From an uncultured Erythrobacter sp. (lineage in GTDB: Bacteria > Pseudomonadota > Alphaproteobacteria > Sphingomonadales > Sphingomonadaceae), in NCBI GenBank assembly GCA_947494705.1, contig CANLVN010000001.1, positions 868,001 to 932,000 of the forward strand: a stretch of 64,000 nucleotides of DNA. Reading direction: 5' to 3'. Positions 9,503 to 19,638 of the stretch are shown here, one piece after another (position 1 is the first letter of the stretch; every line of letters begins with the position of its first letter). Below the pieces are notes generated by a model. The model saw only the letters and a program-made list of their open reading frames with translations. It ran no database searches and had not been told where the DNA came from. The position numbers and the translations under genes were made by a program.

Positions 9503-10162
9503 ATGAGAACTCTGGTAATCTTTGCCCATCCAGTGCCGGGCACCTATCCCTTCGCAGTCCTCGAAACTGTTATCAAAACGCTCCGCGATCAGGGAGACGT
9601 CGTTGATAAGCTAGACCTTTACGAAGACGGCTTTGACCCGCGCTTTACTCGCGAGGATCACAGTCATTTTTGGGGTGGGCCGAAACCGAAAGACGTGCAG
9701 CGGTATCACCAAATGGTCGAGAAAGCCGACAGACTTGTCTTCGTCTATCCGGTCTACTGGTGGGGAATGCCTGCGATCATGAAGGGATGGATTGAAAGGG
9801 TGTTCACGGGCGACTGGGCTTATGTCTACGGCGATGGAGTGGCTGACCGTGGCCAAGCCGGTCTGAAGGGCCTCCTGCAAAACCGCCCTACCCTTCTTCT
9901 GGGTATCGGAGGGAGTACAGAAAGAACGTACACGCGGTATGGCTACGACGAGGCAATGCGGACGAACATTGACGTCGGCGTGTTCTCATATTGCGGGATC
10001 AGGGACGTAGTTTCCCATACCTTGTTCGATGTGGAGGGCGACGCGAATGCCGAACGTCGTGCCGACTATCTGAACGAAGTGAAAGAGGTGGTCAGCGATT
10101 TCGTAAGTCCCGATCGTGAACCTCACGACGCTAAGGAAGCGCACTTCCGTGAAAGGCAGTGA
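9503..10162 (+). CDS. NAD(P)H-dependent oxidoreductase, flavodoxin-like fold
   Basis: 219 residues, Flavodoxin_2 type (MdaB/KefF/NQO relatives), using FMN or FAD to reduce quinones by two electrons. The N-terminal LVIFAHP flavin-phosphate loop and the segment YPVYWWGMPAIMKGWIERVF near 80-99 are diagnostic. A charged tail is odd. By eye, base composition and codon use are less GC-rich than in the flanking genes (many AT-ending codons), which would fit a recent arrival. Cytoplasmic. Confidence 0.85.
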   Translation: MRTLVIFAHPVPGTYPFAVLETVIKTLRDQGDVVDKLDLYEDGFDPRFTREDHSHFWGGPKPKDVQRYHQMVEKADRLVFVYPVYWWGMPAIMKGWIERVFTGDWAYVYGDGVADRGQAGLKGLLQNRPTLLLGIGGSTERTYTRYGYDEAMRTNIDVGVFSYCGIRDVVSHTLFDVEGDANAERRADYLNEVKEVVSDFVSPDREPHDAKEAHFRERQ

Positions 10163-10216
10163 ACTGCGATCTCGCACGAAGACCCGTGATTACGCCCTCC
10201 ACCCGAAAAGCAGCGG

Positions 10217-11041
10217 TCAGTAAGGCGGGCAGTCCTTGCCCGTCGGGCTCTTCGTGAAAATCTCGTTCCCGGTCTCGGTAATCGCAAGGCTGTGCTCGAA
10301 CTGCGCTGACAGCGACTTGTCGCGCGTCACTGCGGTCCAGCCATCGCCCAGCACCTTGGCCCAAGGCTTGCCCAAGTTGATCATCGGTTCGATCGTGAAG
10401 AACATTCCGGGCTTCAGCTCCGGCCCTGTCCCCGCTTTCGCAGCATGAACCACCTCGGGCGCATCGTGGAACAGGCGCCCCAAGCCATGTCCGCAGAACT
10501 CGCGCACAACGCCATAACGGAACTGCTTTGCATGGGCTTCGATCGCGGCGCCGATATCGCCTAGGCGCGCGCCGGGCTGCGCGGCCTCGATGCCCTTCAT
10601 CAGACATTCGTAGGTCACATCGACCAGTCGCTTCGCCTTGATCGAAGGCTCGCCCGCATAGAACATGCGGCTCGTATCGCCGTGCCAGCCGTCGAGCAGC
10701 GGGGTCACGTCGACATTGAGGATGTCGCCCTCTTTTAATACCTTCGGCCCCGGAATGCCGTGACAGATTACGTGGTTGATCGAGATGCAGCAGCTGTGCA
10801 TGTAGCCACGGTAGCCCAGCGTCGCGGGCACTGCGCCCGCATCGAGGATCATACCGCGCACCATGTCATCGATGCTCGCCGTGGTGATACCCGGCTCAAC
10901 CATGTCGGCTACTTCGTCGAGGATGCGCGCGGCCAGTTGGCCCGCCTTGCGCATGCCGTCATAGCCTTCTTCGGTGTGGAGCTTGATCGTACCGTCGCGA
11001 TAGACGGTCTGGTCGCTTTCGATGAGTTGGTATTCGGTCAT
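10217..11041 (-). CDS. map: methionine aminopeptidase, type I
   Basis: Removes the initiator methionine from nascent proteins; a dinuclear metal enzyme of family M24A. 274 residues. The five metal ligands are all present: D111, D122, H185, E218 and E249; H94 (CHG) is the usual substrate-contacting histidine. Start MTEYQLIES gives an N-terminal extension of about 20 residues common in alphaproteobacteria. Followed downstream by a convergent gene, preceded by a lipoprotein gene 42 bp away. Confidence 0.95.
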   Translation of the reverse strand: MTEYQLIESDQTVYRDGTIKLHTEEGYDGMRKAGQLAARILDEVADMVEPGITTASIDDMVRGMILDAGAVPATLGYRGYMHSCCISINHVICHGIPGPKVLKEGDILNVDVTPLLDGWHGDTSRMFYAGEPSIKAKRLVDVTYECLMKGIEAAQPGARLGDIGAAIEAHAKQFRYGVVREFCGHGLGRLFHDAPEVVHAAKAGTGPELKPGMFFTIEPMINLGKPWAKVLGDGWTAVTRDKSLSAQFEHSLAITETGNEIFTKSPTGKDCPPY

Positions 11042-11083
11042 GCGGCCTACATAGCGAAGGGGCGGGCCGATTGCGAGCGCTAC

Positions 11084-11911
11084 TCAACGCGTAGAAAAGA
11101 CCTCGCGAAATTCCGGCTTCACTGCCTCCAGCACAGCCAATGTCACCGGAAGCGTGAATTCGAAGTCGCCCACGGCATAGGCTCCGGCGACATAAGGGCC
11201 GTAATACACCCCGATCCGGTCAAATGCCTTGCCATTGGAGGAGCCGAGGAAGAGAATCGTGTCCTCGATCTCAACGCACTGGTTGGGCCATTCCTCAGGG
11301 TCGCCCGTATAATCGGGGCCCCGCCGATCTCGACGTTCGGCGTTGAGTGCATCGCATGCCGCATCGCCTATCGCCGCCTCCAGCGCGGCGGGCGAGGTGA
11401 ACATCTGCACCGGCTCCAGCGCGGTCTGCGCCTCGCGATCCCATACCAGCGAGCCGCGTCCATACAGGCCGTGCGCGCCGCCCGAATAGGTTGAAAAACT
11501 GCTCGACAGGCTGAGATAACCCGGCAAGTCCGCGACCACTTTCCAGTCGAGATCGAAGGAGGCGTTGCGGCAGGAAACCGCCTCTTCGGGGCAGCTTTCT
11601 ATCGATTCCGCCCATGTCCTTTTCTGTTCGGCCAGCGCGGCATCGCGCCGTTGTTCCAGTTCGGCGGACAGCGCCGGGATGGCGGAGACCTGCGCGGGCC
11701 AGGCATAGGCAAATTCGCGCATGCCGTTTTCGATATCTTCGTTGTCGGTGAAGGACACCGGTTTCGCGCTCACCGCAGCAGGTTGGTCGGGTGCCTCCTG
11801 CGCGGTTGCTTCGCTTCCTCCGGCGATCTCGGAATTCATATCCTCGGGCGAGGAACACGCGGCGAGCGTCATGGCGAAAACTCCCGCCAGCATCATCTTC
11901 GGCGACTTCAC
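11084..11911 (-). CDS. lipoprotein with DUF4163/DUF3298-like (RsiV-type) domain
   Basis: 275 residues. Lipoprotein signal with lipobox LAAC (Cys19). A low-complexity linker precedes the globular part. The segment SFSTYSGGAHGLYGRGSLVWD is typical of DUF3298, the domain also found in the anti-sigma factor RsiV and PdaC, where it can bind lysozyme. Four more cysteines (CPEEAVSC, CDAL and CVE) may form periplasmic disulfides. Same strand as map. Role unknown. Confidence 0.8.
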   Translation of the reverse strand: MKSPKMMLAGVFAMTLAACSSPEDMNSEIAGGSEATAQEAPDQPAAVSAKPVSFTDNEDIENGMREFAYAWPAQVSAIPALSAELEQRRDAALAEQKRTWAESIESCPEEAVSCRNASFDLDWKVVADLPGYLSLSSSFSTYSGGAHGLYGRGSLVWDREAQTALEPVQMFTSPAALEAAIGDAACDALNAERRDRRGPDYTGDPEEWPNQCVEIEDTILFLGSSNGKAFDRIGVYYGPYVAGAYAVGDFEFTLPVTLAVLEAVKPEFREVFSTR

Positions 11912-11969
11912 TTTCTCGATTCTCCCAATTGAGGCGTGACATGCGCCTCATCGCGACTACTTACACCCC

Positions 11970-13355
11970 ATGACCGATGTACAGGACCTTATCCAGCCGG
12001 ATCGCGGACAGGACGCGATCGCCATTCACCTCGTCAATACCGACGGCTTCGACGAATTCGCCAAGTCGCTGACGGCTGCCCAGCGTGCCAATCTCAAGGG
12101 CCAGAAATTCGAAGGGCGCGGATACCAGGTCGGTATTGTTCCCGATGGCGAAGGCTTCTTTGCGGTCGGCGGCGTGGCAAATCCGGAAAGCCTGTCGAGC
12201 TGGTGCCTTGCCAAACTGGCCGAAGAGCTGCCCGAAGGCACGTATCGCCTCGCCAATGCGGAGGCTGGTCCTGCCATGTTTGGATGGCTCACCGCGCAAT
12301 ATCGCTTCACCCGCTACAAGGATGAGGAAAATCCCGTCGGCCCGCGCGTACTGCTGACCGATCAGGTCGGGCGGATGCCGGGCATGGTCGCCGAGGCGGA
12401 GGCCGAAATGCTGGTGCGCGATCTGGTCAATACCCCGGCCGAGGACATGGGACCCGCCGCTCTCGAAGCGGAGGTGGAAAAGCTGGCCAAGGAATTCGGC
12501 GGCAAGCTCGAAACCGTGAAGGGCGACGGGCTGGAGCAAGGCTATCCAATGGTTCACGCGGTTGGGCGTGCGGCGGATCGCAAACACGCGCCGCGGCTCA
12601 TGCACCTCACTTGGGGCGACGAAAGCGCACCGGTGCTCGCCATCGTTGGCAAGGGCGTCTGCTTCGACAGCGGCGGTCTCGACGTGAAACCCGCCAGCGG
12701 AATGCGGCTGATGAAGAAAGACATGGGCGGCGCAGCGCATGCCATCGCGCTCGCGCGACTGATCATGGGCGCCGGGATGAAGGTGCGGATGCACCTGCTC
12801 GTGCCCGCAGTCGAGAACGCGGTTGCTGCCAACAGCTTCCGCCCTGGAGACGTGCTTTCCAGCCGCAAGGGTCTGTCCGTCGAGATCCACAACACCGACG
12901 CCGAAGGACGTTTGATTCTCGGCGATGCTCTGACGCGAGCGAGCGAGGAAGAGCCCGAACTCATCATCGATTTCGCGACGCTGACCGGCGCGGCGCGCGT
13001 AGCCCTCGGCCCCGATTATGCCGCGATGATGGCGCGCAAGGACGAGACCGCGCAGGCCATGATCGATGCGGGCAAGGACAATGATGACGAGCCATGGCGA
13101 TTGCCACTGGCCGAATCCTATCGCGAGTATCTCAGCTCCGACATCGCCGACATCGCCAATGCGCATTCCAACCCCTATGCCGGGGCCAGCGTGGCGGGGC
13201 TGTTTCTCGACCGCTTTGTCGGCGACGGGATCGACTGGGTGCATTTCGACACGTTCGGCTGGCGGCCTTTCGCCAAGCCGGGCCGCGCCAAGGGCGGCGC
13301 TGCTTACGGCCTTCGCGCTGCGTGGCACATGCTCAAGGATCGCTTCGGCGGTTAG
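11970..13355 (+). CDS. M17 family leucyl aminopeptidase
   Basis: 461 residues. N-terminal domain, then the catalytic domain with GKGVCFDSGGLDVKP (metal-binding Lys and Asp, about 227-241), KKDMGG and the family signature NTDAEGRL at 308-315. The enzyme releases N-terminal amino acids from peptides with two metal ions, typically as a cytoplasmic hexamer. It is of the shorter PepB-like group rather than the ~500-residue PepA. Divergent from the lipoprotein gene, with 58 bp between starts. Confidence 0.93.
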   Translation: MTDVQDLIQPDRGQDAIAIHLVNTDGFDEFAKSLTAAQRANLKGQKFEGRGYQVGIVPDGEGFFAVGGVANPESLSSWCLAKLAEELPEGTYRLANAEAGPAMFGWLTAQYRFTRYKDEENPVGPRVLLTDQVGRMPGMVAEAEAEMLVRDLVNTPAEDMGPAALEAEVEKLAKEFGGKLETVKGDGLEQGYPMVHAVGRAADRKHAPRLMHLTWGDESAPVLAIVGKGVCFDSGGLDVKPASGMRLMKKDMGGAAHAIALARLIMGAGMKVRMHLLVPAVENAVAANSFRPGDVLSSRKGLSVEIHNTDAEGRLILGDALTRASEEEPELIIDFATLTGAARVALGPDYAAMMARKDETAQAMIDAGKDNDDEPWRLPLAESYREYLSSDIADIANAHSNPYAGASVAGLFLDRFVGDGIDWVHFDTFGWRPFAKPGRAKGGAAYGLRAAWHMLKDRFGG

Positions 13356-13451
13356 GCGCTCTCCACATGTGCGTACCGGTGGCCAGCTTGCCGCGCGGTG
13401 GAAGTGCAGCTAAGCGCGAGCGGATACGGGGCAGTAAAAAAGATCAGAGGC

Positions 13452-13805
13452 ATGAGCGGCGCGGCCGGCGACAATCACGAATATCGCGTGCCCGAGGGAA
13501 ACCTGGGACTCAAGGGACCGGTAGAGAAGCCTGCGCCCGGTACCCTGCCCCTGCGCGGCGATCTCGCGCATATGGCGCTCGCCGGAATCCACCTCGCCGC
13601 CCATTACGTCATTCCCCATGTCCATACAGTCGGCTCCGAAGGGGTCGACGTGATGGAGAACACCCGCGACGATTCCCCGCAGGTCACCCGGTTTGAACCG
13701 GGGACGCACGTCGAGGTGCTCGACGTGGCGGGAGACTGGGTCTGGGGCTGTCTCGGTCCGGAAGGTCCGAGCGGCTACATGAAAGCCAGTTGCCTGTCAG
13801 GCTAA
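13452..13805 (+). CDS. SH3-like protein, possibly an NlpC/P60 relative without its peptidase domain
   Basis: 117 residues from the ATG chosen; an in-frame ATG 54 bases upstream exists and neither has an ideal ribosome site. The stretch LRGDLAHMALAGIHLAAHYVIPH is followed by an SH3-like segment ending GDWVWGCLGPEGPSGYMKASCL. From memory, sphingomonads often have an NlpC/P60 (C40) peptidase with such an N-terminal part directly after the M17 aminopeptidase. Here the frame stops after the SH3 part, 19 bp before argC, so no Cys-His catalytic domain follows. No signal peptide is evident. Function uncertain. Confidence 0.65.
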   Translation: MSGAAGDNHEYRVPEGNLGLKGPVEKPAPGTLPLRGDLAHMALAGIHLAAHYVIPHVHTVGSEGVDVMENTRDDSPQVTRFEPGTHVEVLDVAGDWVWGCLGPEGPSGYMKASCLSG

Positions 13806-13824
13806 TCGCGCTACACCCGGGCGC

Positions 13825-14751
13825 ATGAGCACCCGCATTTTCATCGACGGAGCCGCCGGGACGACTGGGCTCGAGATCCGCGACCGCTTGGCCGGACGCG
13901 ACGAGTTCGAATTGATCGTGCTGGACGATGCGCAGCGTAAAGATGTCGCTAAGCGCAAGGACGCGCTGCACGCGGCCGACGTGGCGATCCTCTGCCTGCC
14001 GGACGATGCGGCGCGCGAGGCAGTGGCGCTTGCCGAAGGTTCGGACACCCGGATCATCGATGCATCGAGCGCGCACCGCGTGGCGCAAGGGTGGACTTAC
14101 GGCTTTCCTGAAATCATCGGTCATCAGAAGATTGCCAACGCACGCCTGGTGGCTAATCCCGGCTGCTATCCCACTGGCTTCCTGGCGCTGGTCGCCCCCT
14201 TGGTCGACGAGGGTTTGCTGCCAGCCGACTGGCCATTCACCGTCAATGCGGTCAGCGGCTATTCGGGAGGCGGCAATGCGCTGATCGAGCGGTATGGAAA
14301 GGAGAGCGACCTCGCTTTCCGCTCCTATGGTCTCGACCTCGCGCACAAGCATCTGCCCGAAATGCAGCGTCATGCCGGGCTCACCCATCCGGTCCTGTTC
14401 GCGCCTGCTGTGGTGCCCGCCTATCGCGGAATGCTGGTGGAGGTTCCGCTGCATCTGGGCGCGATGAAGACCAATCCGAGCGCCGATGCGCTGCGCGAAT
14501 GCCTTTCCCAATGCTATGACGGGTCGAAGGTCGTCCGGGTCGACGAAGGCGATCCGCCCGCCGAATTGCTTGTCCGCGATGGCGCCGCCGCACAAGACGG
14601 GATGGAGTTGTTTGTCTTCGGCAACGAAGGCGGCTGGAACGCGCGGCTCGTCGCCCGGCTCGACAATCTGGGCAAAGGCGCAAGCGGCGCTGCGATCCAG
14701 AACCTCAATATCATGAGCGGCCTGCCTGAAACGACCGGCCTGCGGCTCTAG
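13825..14751 (+). CDS. argC: N-acetyl-gamma-glutamyl-phosphate reductase
   Basis: Third step of arginine biosynthesis: NADPH-dependent reduction of N-acetylglutamyl phosphate to the semialdehyde. 308 residues, the short (type 2) form. Dinucleotide loop DGAAGTTG near 9-16, catalytic Cys114 in ANPGCYPTG, and a histidine-bearing HKHLPEM segment near 175-181. A small inverted repeat (TGCCTAA-AAG-TTAGGCA, 14759-14775) follows the stop without a T-run. Confidence 0.95.
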   Translation: MSTRIFIDGAAGTTGLEIRDRLAGRDEFELIVLDDAQRKDVAKRKDALHAADVAILCLPDDAAREAVALAEGSDTRIIDASSAHRVAQGWTYGFPEIIGHQKIANARLVANPGCYPTGFLALVAPLVDEGLLPADWPFTVNAVSGYSGGGNALIERYGKESDLAFRSYGLDLAHKHLPEMQRHAGLTHPVLFAPAVVPAYRGMLVEVPLHLGAMKTNPSADALRECLSQCYDGSKVVRVDEGDPPAELLVRDGAAAQDGMELFVFGNEGGWNARLVARLDNLGKGASGAAIQNLNIMSGLPETTGLRL

Positions 14752-14794
14752 GCCACTTTGCCTAAAAGTTAGGCACGCATCGCCGTAGCCTTAA

Positions 14795-15325
<531 letters not shown>

Positions 15326-15401
15326 ACGACAAGAACCCAGCGCCAGCATCTGATGCGGGCGCACCTCTCGAAAACGAACTGCACAAGCTGGAGAAAAGAC
15401 A

Positions 15402-16811
15402 ATGGCGAGCACGAAAGACGTCCTTAAACAGATCAAGGACAACGAAGTCGAATGGGTCGACCTGCGCTTCACCGACCCCAAGGGCAAGTGGCAGCACCTG
15501 ACCATGGCCGCAGCCGCGATGGACGAGGACGCGCTTGAAGACGGATTGATGTTCGACGGTTCCTCGATCGAGGGTTGGAAGGCGATCAACGAATCCGACA
15601 TGATCCTCAAGCCCGACATGGACGCAGTCTATGTCGACCCGTTCAGCGCGACCCCGATGATTTCGCTGTTCTGCGACATTGTCGAGCCCTCTGACGGACA
15701 GCTCTACGCACGCGACCCGCGCTCGACCGCCAAGCGCGCCGAGGCCTATCTGGCTTCGACCGGCATCGGCGATACCGTTTATGTCGGCCCAGAGCCGGAA
15801 TTCTTCATGTTCGACGATGTCCGCTTCGAAGACGGGTATGCGGGCAGCGGCTATGCCATCGACGACATCGAACTGCCGACCAACACCGGCAAGGAATACG
15901 AGATGGGCAACATGGCCCACCGCCCACGTGCCAAGGGCGGATATTTCCCCGTTTCACCAGTCGACAGCGCCGTGGACATTCGTGGCGAGATGGTCTCGAC
16001 AATGATGGAAATGGGCCTCAACATGGACAAGCACCACCACGAGGTGGCTGCAGCCCAGCACGAACTCGGCATCACCTTCTCGAGCCTGACGACGGCTGCC
16101 GACCAGGTGCAGATCTACAAGTATGTCGTGCAGCAGGTCGCCCATGCCTATGGCAAGACCGCGACCTTCATGCCCAAGCCGATCAAGGCGGATAACGGCT
16201 CCGGCATGCACTCGCACATGTCGATCTGGAAGGACGGCAAGCCGACCTTCGCCGGAAACGAATATGCCGGTCTGTCGGAAACCTGCCTCCATTACATCGG
16301 CGGCGTCATCAAGCACGCCAAGGCCATCAACGCGTTCACCAACCCGACCACCAACTCCTACAAGCGTCTGGTGCCCGGTTTCGAAGCACCGGTCCTGCTC
16401 GCCTATTCGGCGCGCAACCGATCGGCATCGTGCCGCATTCCGTATGGCGCGGGTGACAAGGCGAAGCGCGTGGAATTCCGTTTCCCCGATCCTCTCGCCA
16501 ACCCGTACCTCGCCTTCTCGGCACTGCTGATGGCGGGCCTCGACGGGATCGAGAACAAGATCCATCCCGGCGAAGCCATGGACAAGAACCTCTACGACCT
16601 GCCGCCGGCAGAACTCGCCGAGGTTCCGACCGTTTGCGGCTCGTTGCGCGAAGCACTCGAATCGCTCGAAGCCGATCACGAATTCCTGCTCAAGGGCGAT
16701 GTCTTCTCGGAAGACCAGATCATCGCATACGCCGAGCTCAAGTGGGAAGATCAGCTGCGCATGGAAACCACGCCCTGCCCGGTCGAATTCGACATGTATT
16801 ACAGCAGCTAA
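15402..16811 (+). CDS. glnA: type I glutamine synthetase
   Basis: ATP-dependent ligation of ammonia to glutamate; dodecameric GSI. 469 residues. N-terminal latch FDGSSIEGW near 52-60, catalytic signature [13 protein letters not shown] near 264-276, and NRSASCRIP near 345. The adenylylation tyrosine is Y398 in KNLYDLPP, so activity is likely controlled by GlnE, which is in turn controlled by P-II. 76 bp after glnB, same promoter, with a strong terminator after it. Confidence 0.97.
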   Translation: MASTKDVLKQIKDNEVEWVDLRFTDPKGKWQHLTMAAAAMDEDALEDGLMFDGSSIEGWKAINESDMILKPDMDAVYVDPFSATPMISLFCDIVEPSDGQLYARDPRSTAKRAEAYLASTGIGDTVYVGPEPEFFMFDDVRFEDGYAGSGYAIDDIELPTNTGKEYEMGNMAHRPRAKGGYFPVSPVDSAVDIRGEMVSTMMEMGLNMDKHHHEVAAAQHELGITFSSLTTAADQVQIYKYVVQQVAHAYGKTATFMPKPIKADNGSGMHSHMSIWKDGKPTFAGNEYAGLSETCLHYIGGVIKHAKAINAFTNPTTNSYKRLVPGFEAPVLLAYSARNRSASCRIPYGAGDKAKRVEFRFPDPLANPYLAFSALLMAGLDGIENKIHPGEAMDKNLYDLPPAELAEVPTVCGSLREALESLEADHEFLLKGDVFSEDQIIAYAELKWEDQLRMETTPCPVEFDMYYSS

Positions 16812-16833
16812 TCTGCTAAAAAGACACAAACGA

Positions 16834-16868
16834 CAGGCCCGTCGGTATACCCGGCGGGCCTGTTTTTT
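16834..16868 (+). terminator. rho-independent terminator of glnBA
   Basis: Perfect 8-bp stem CAGGCCCG / CGGGCCTG (16834-16841 and 16855-16862) followed directly by six T. Confidence 0.93.
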
Positions 16869-17009
16869 GTCGTCCTTGCAGCGTGAACTCCGGGCTAGAC
16901 CTACCGCAGATGCTTTGGCATGGTGCCATTATTCAACCGCAATCAGAGACTTGGACGTTAGGGGTCGGGTCTTTGCATCAACATTTTGAATGAATGCCAG
17001 GGGTCAGCA

Positions 17010-18650
17010 ATGAAATTTCCGAAGATCGCTGCAGCAGCGTCCGCGCTGCTGCTAACCACCTTTGCAGTTCCAGCTCACGCTGACTGGAAATCCGTCGAGA
17101 CGGACCACTTCATCTATTACAGTGAAGATGATGTCGACCAGATCCGCGAGAATGTGACGAATCTGGAAAAGTTCGACACTCTCGTTCGCGCGATCACCGG
17201 AAACACAAAACCGCCTAGCGAGGTGAAAGTGCGCATCTTCGAGTTGCGCGACATGGATGAGCTGAATCGGCGACTGGGTTCGTTCGGGGTTGGTGGATTC
17301 TACAACAACAACGACATGGGCCCCTACCTCTTCACCTTCAGAAAGAGCCTGAAGGAGACGCGAACCGCGAGGCGGACTCAACAACAATCAATCCATTGGG
17401 GCCCTCAGGTCAGGCAGCATGAATACCTGCACCACTACATGTATCAGTATTTCTACGCCAATTATCCGAGCTGGTACTCCGAAGGATTCGCCGAATATTA
17501 CGGCTCGATGACCTTCCCCGAGGAAAACGTAGTCGAAATCGGGCACGCTCCGCATTTCCGCATGCAGGCGATGAGCCAAGGCAAGTGGGTTCCGGCAGAA
17601 CAGCTGCTGACCGCGCGCGGCTATGACGAAGTCGACAACGTGTCTGGCCTGTATGCACAAGGCTGGCTGCTCACGCATATGGCCGCGCGAGATCCCGAGG
17701 TCGGCAAGCAGCTGGCCGACTATCTCAACCGCCTCGTTAACGGTGAAGCCTACAAGGACGCGGCGCAGGCTGCGTTCGGCGATTTCGATGCGCTCGACAA
17801 GAAGTTGCGCGCTCACCGCAAGAAGCTGCAGGCGGTTCGTCTTTCGCTCAAGCCGATTGAAGTGCCGATTGCCGAAATCCGCGAGTATGGCGAATTCGAA
17901 AGCGACATGTTCACATACATCATGCGCCTGAACATGGGTATGCGCGAGAACGCCATCACGATGGCGCGCGAACATGTCCGCGAAGAGCGCGCATCGAATC
18001 CTGACAACCTGCTTGGCATCGAAGTCCAGGCGCGGCTGGCACAGGCGGATCAAGCCTATGACGATGAGCTGGCCATGGGTGAGCGTCTGCTTTCGCTCGA
18101 TCCGGACAGCGCACTCGGCAAATACTTCAAGGGCCACGCCCTCGTGATGCTTGGCGACAAGGAAGAGGATGCATCGAAAGTCAACGAAGGGCGCGTCCTG
18201 CTCGCTGAATCGGCGCGGATGGATCTTACCAATCCCGAGCCGTTGATCGACTTTTATCGCAGCTACCTGATCGACGACGAAGTGCCGCCTCCCGAGGCCC
18301 TGGCTGCATTGATGAAAGCCTACGAACTGCTTCCCGGACACACCCAGATACGTATGTATGCTGCGCGGGATTACGAATGGCGCCAGATGTACGAAGAGGC
18401 ACTTTACGTGCTTCGTCCGATCGCGCTCGGCAGTTTCGAAGGAGACGAGAAAACGCGCGAGCGTCGCGAAAAGGCGGTGGCCGAGGCGATCGAGAAGTAC
18501 GGACGACTGGTTGTCGCCGACACGCCAATGGAAATGTATCGCCGCCTCGAAGCAAAGCGCGATGGGCGATGGGACGAGGCCACTCAGACCATCATCGGCG
18601 AAGAGACCGAGGGCGAGACTGACGCCGATACAGTCGCGGCAGCGTCCTGA
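17010..18650 (+). CDS. exported gluzincin-like (peptidase MA/DUF1570-type) protein with TPR-like C-terminus
   Basis: 546 residues. Signal peptide cleaved near AHA-D (about residue 25). A zinc-peptidase core is visible: HEYLHH, i.e. HExxH at 137-141, with E158 and E161 in SEGFAEYYG as candidate third ligand, as in DUF1570/peptidase MA proteins. The C-terminal half is helical and TPR-like (repeated length and spacing around DSALGKYFKGHALVMLGD). Start chosen by AGGGG six bases before ATG. Periplasmic peptidase is inferred; substrate unknown. Confidence 0.78.
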   Translation: MKFPKIAAAASALLLTTFAVPAHADWKSVETDHFIYYSEDDVDQIRENVTNLEKFDTLVRAITGNTKPPSEVKVRIFELRDMDELNRRLGSFGVGGFYNNNDMGPYLFTFRKSLKETRTARRTQQQSIHWGPQVRQHEYLHHYMYQYFYANYPSWYSEGFAEYYGSMTFPEENVVEIGHAPHFRMQAMSQGKWVPAEQLLTARGYDEVDNVSGLYAQGWLLTHMAARDPEVGKQLADYLNRLVNGEAYKDAAQAAFGDFDALDKKLRAHRKKLQAVRLSLKPIEVPIAEIREYGEFESDMFTYIMRLNMGMRENAITMAREHVREERASNPDNLLGIEVQARLAQADQAYDDELAMGERLLSLDPDSALGKYFKGHALVMLGDKEEDASKVNEGRVLLAESARMDLTNPEPLIDFYRSYLIDDEVPPPEALAALMKAYELLPGHTQIRMYAARDYEWRQMYEEALYVLRPIALGSFEGDEKTRERREKAVAEAIEKYGRLVVADTPMEMYRRLEAKRDGRWDEATQTIIGEETEGETDADTVAAAS

Positions 18651-18673
18651 TTCTTCCACGTCTGCAAATGAAA

Positions 18674-18710
18674 GGGGGCGGAGCCACAGCGGCACCGCCC
18701 CCATTTCTTT
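18674..18710. terminator. bidirectional terminator between convergent genes
   Basis: Stem GGGGGCGG (18674-18681) with CCGCCCCC (18695-18702), followed by ATTTCTTT on the plus strand and TTTCATTT on the minus strand. It separates the 17010 gene from the convergent membrane-protein gene. Confidence 0.85.
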
Positions 18711-18728
18711 CGAACCGCCCTCACCCGG

Positions 18729-19382
18729 TCAGCGCTGGTTGAGCATGCCACGCCGTCCAGCAGCGACGAAGGTAGCCGCAAGCACCACAGCGTAGAAGGT
18801 CGTGAGCATGTCGAGCGGCGCTGGTGCGATCGCCATCCCGGCGTGCGCAAGGATCGCCCAGCCACCAAGCACCACGAAGGTGACAAGGTAACTGAGCGCC
18901 GTCGCTTCGAGATTGACCGCACTCATCAACTCGTCCGAAAACCTGTAGGCTTTGAGGGCAAGCCATGCGCCCGCAACGAGTGCGATGACAGCTCCTGCAA
19001 CGACCGGCTCGGGTGCCAGCGGCCCTCCCTCACCCGTCAGCGCAAGCGCCGCCAGCGCTGCGGCCCACAAGGCCATGGCACCGCCCGAGTAGAGCAAGAG
19101 AGAACTTTGTTCGCGCAGTTCTTCGGCATCCTGGACGTTGAGAAATTTCGCGCCAAGTTTTGGACTGAGCAAGCCCGCCAGCACTGCGACCGCTGTCAGG
19201 AAGTAGACTAGCGCGACGAGGATCGCGATTTCGCTCGACGTCGAAAGTCCGCCCACGGCATCGCTGTCGATGATATTCAGGATGAGCAGGGTCGACAGGA
19301 AGCCCGCGATCGCGCCCACGCCCAGCGGCACACCCCATTTGTGGATCCAACCCTTATTGGGTGTTTCGAGGTCAGTCGTCAT
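18729..19382 (-). CDS. multi-pass membrane protein paired with an XRE regulator
   Basis: 217 residues with about six hydrophobic helices and one charged middle loop (SPKLGAKFLNVQDAEELREQ). The ATG overlaps the XRE gene stop (ATGA), so the pair is translationally coupled. Small XRE regulators next to multi-pass membrane proteins are a recurring bacterial arrangement, but I do not recognise the membrane family. Starts at MTTDLETPNK. Role unknown; regulator anchoring or a membrane-stress response are possibilities. Confidence 0.75.
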   Translation of the reverse strand: MTTDLETPNKGWIHKWGVPLGVGAIAGFLSTLLILNIIDSDAVGGLSTSSEIAILVALVYFLTAVAVLAGLLSPKLGAKFLNVQDAEELREQSSLLLYSGGAMALWAAALAALALTGEGGPLAPEPVVAGAVIALVAGAWLALKAYRFSDELMSAVNLEATALSYLVTFVVLGGWAILAHAGMAIAPAPLDMLTTFYAVVLAATFVAAGRRGMLNQR

Positions 19383-19585
19383 GCTTCGGGCTCCCAATTA
19401 TCGATGAAGAGGTCTGGCACATTTGTCGCGAACAGCTTCGCCATGCGCAGCGCCAGCGGCAGCGAGGGGTCGTATTTGTCGGTCTCGACCGCGTTGATCG
19501 TCTGCCGCGATACGCCCAGCCGCCTGGCGAGTTCTCCCTGGCTCCAGCCGTGCTTTTCACGATGTTCTTTCAAGCGGTTCTGCAC
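19379..19585 (-). CDS. XRE-family helix-turn-helix regulator
   Basis: 68 residues, essentially one HTH domain. WSQGELARRLGVSRQTINAVETDKYDPSLPLALRMAKLF covers helices 1-5 of the Cro/CI fold; this compact type (with the motif TINAVETDKYDPSL) is a widespread group. Overlaps the downstream membrane-protein gene by 4 bases. Three spaced palindromes 54-103 bp upstream are probably its operators, which implies autoregulation and possibly control of the divergent lysozyme gene. Confidence 0.92.
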   Translation of the reverse strand: MQNRLKEHREKHGWSQGELARRLGVSRQTINAVETDKYDPSLPLALRMAKLFATNVPDLFIDNWEPEA

Positions 19586-19638
19586 CGGGTTGAAATCCTT
19601 TTGTCAGGGCGCGAATCGGTTACGGCCGAAGTGCGCCT

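Noticed and set aside
11961..13328. Minus-strand open frame opposite the M17 aminopeptidase
   Set aside because: Antisense shadow; the plus strand has the NTDAEGRL signature.
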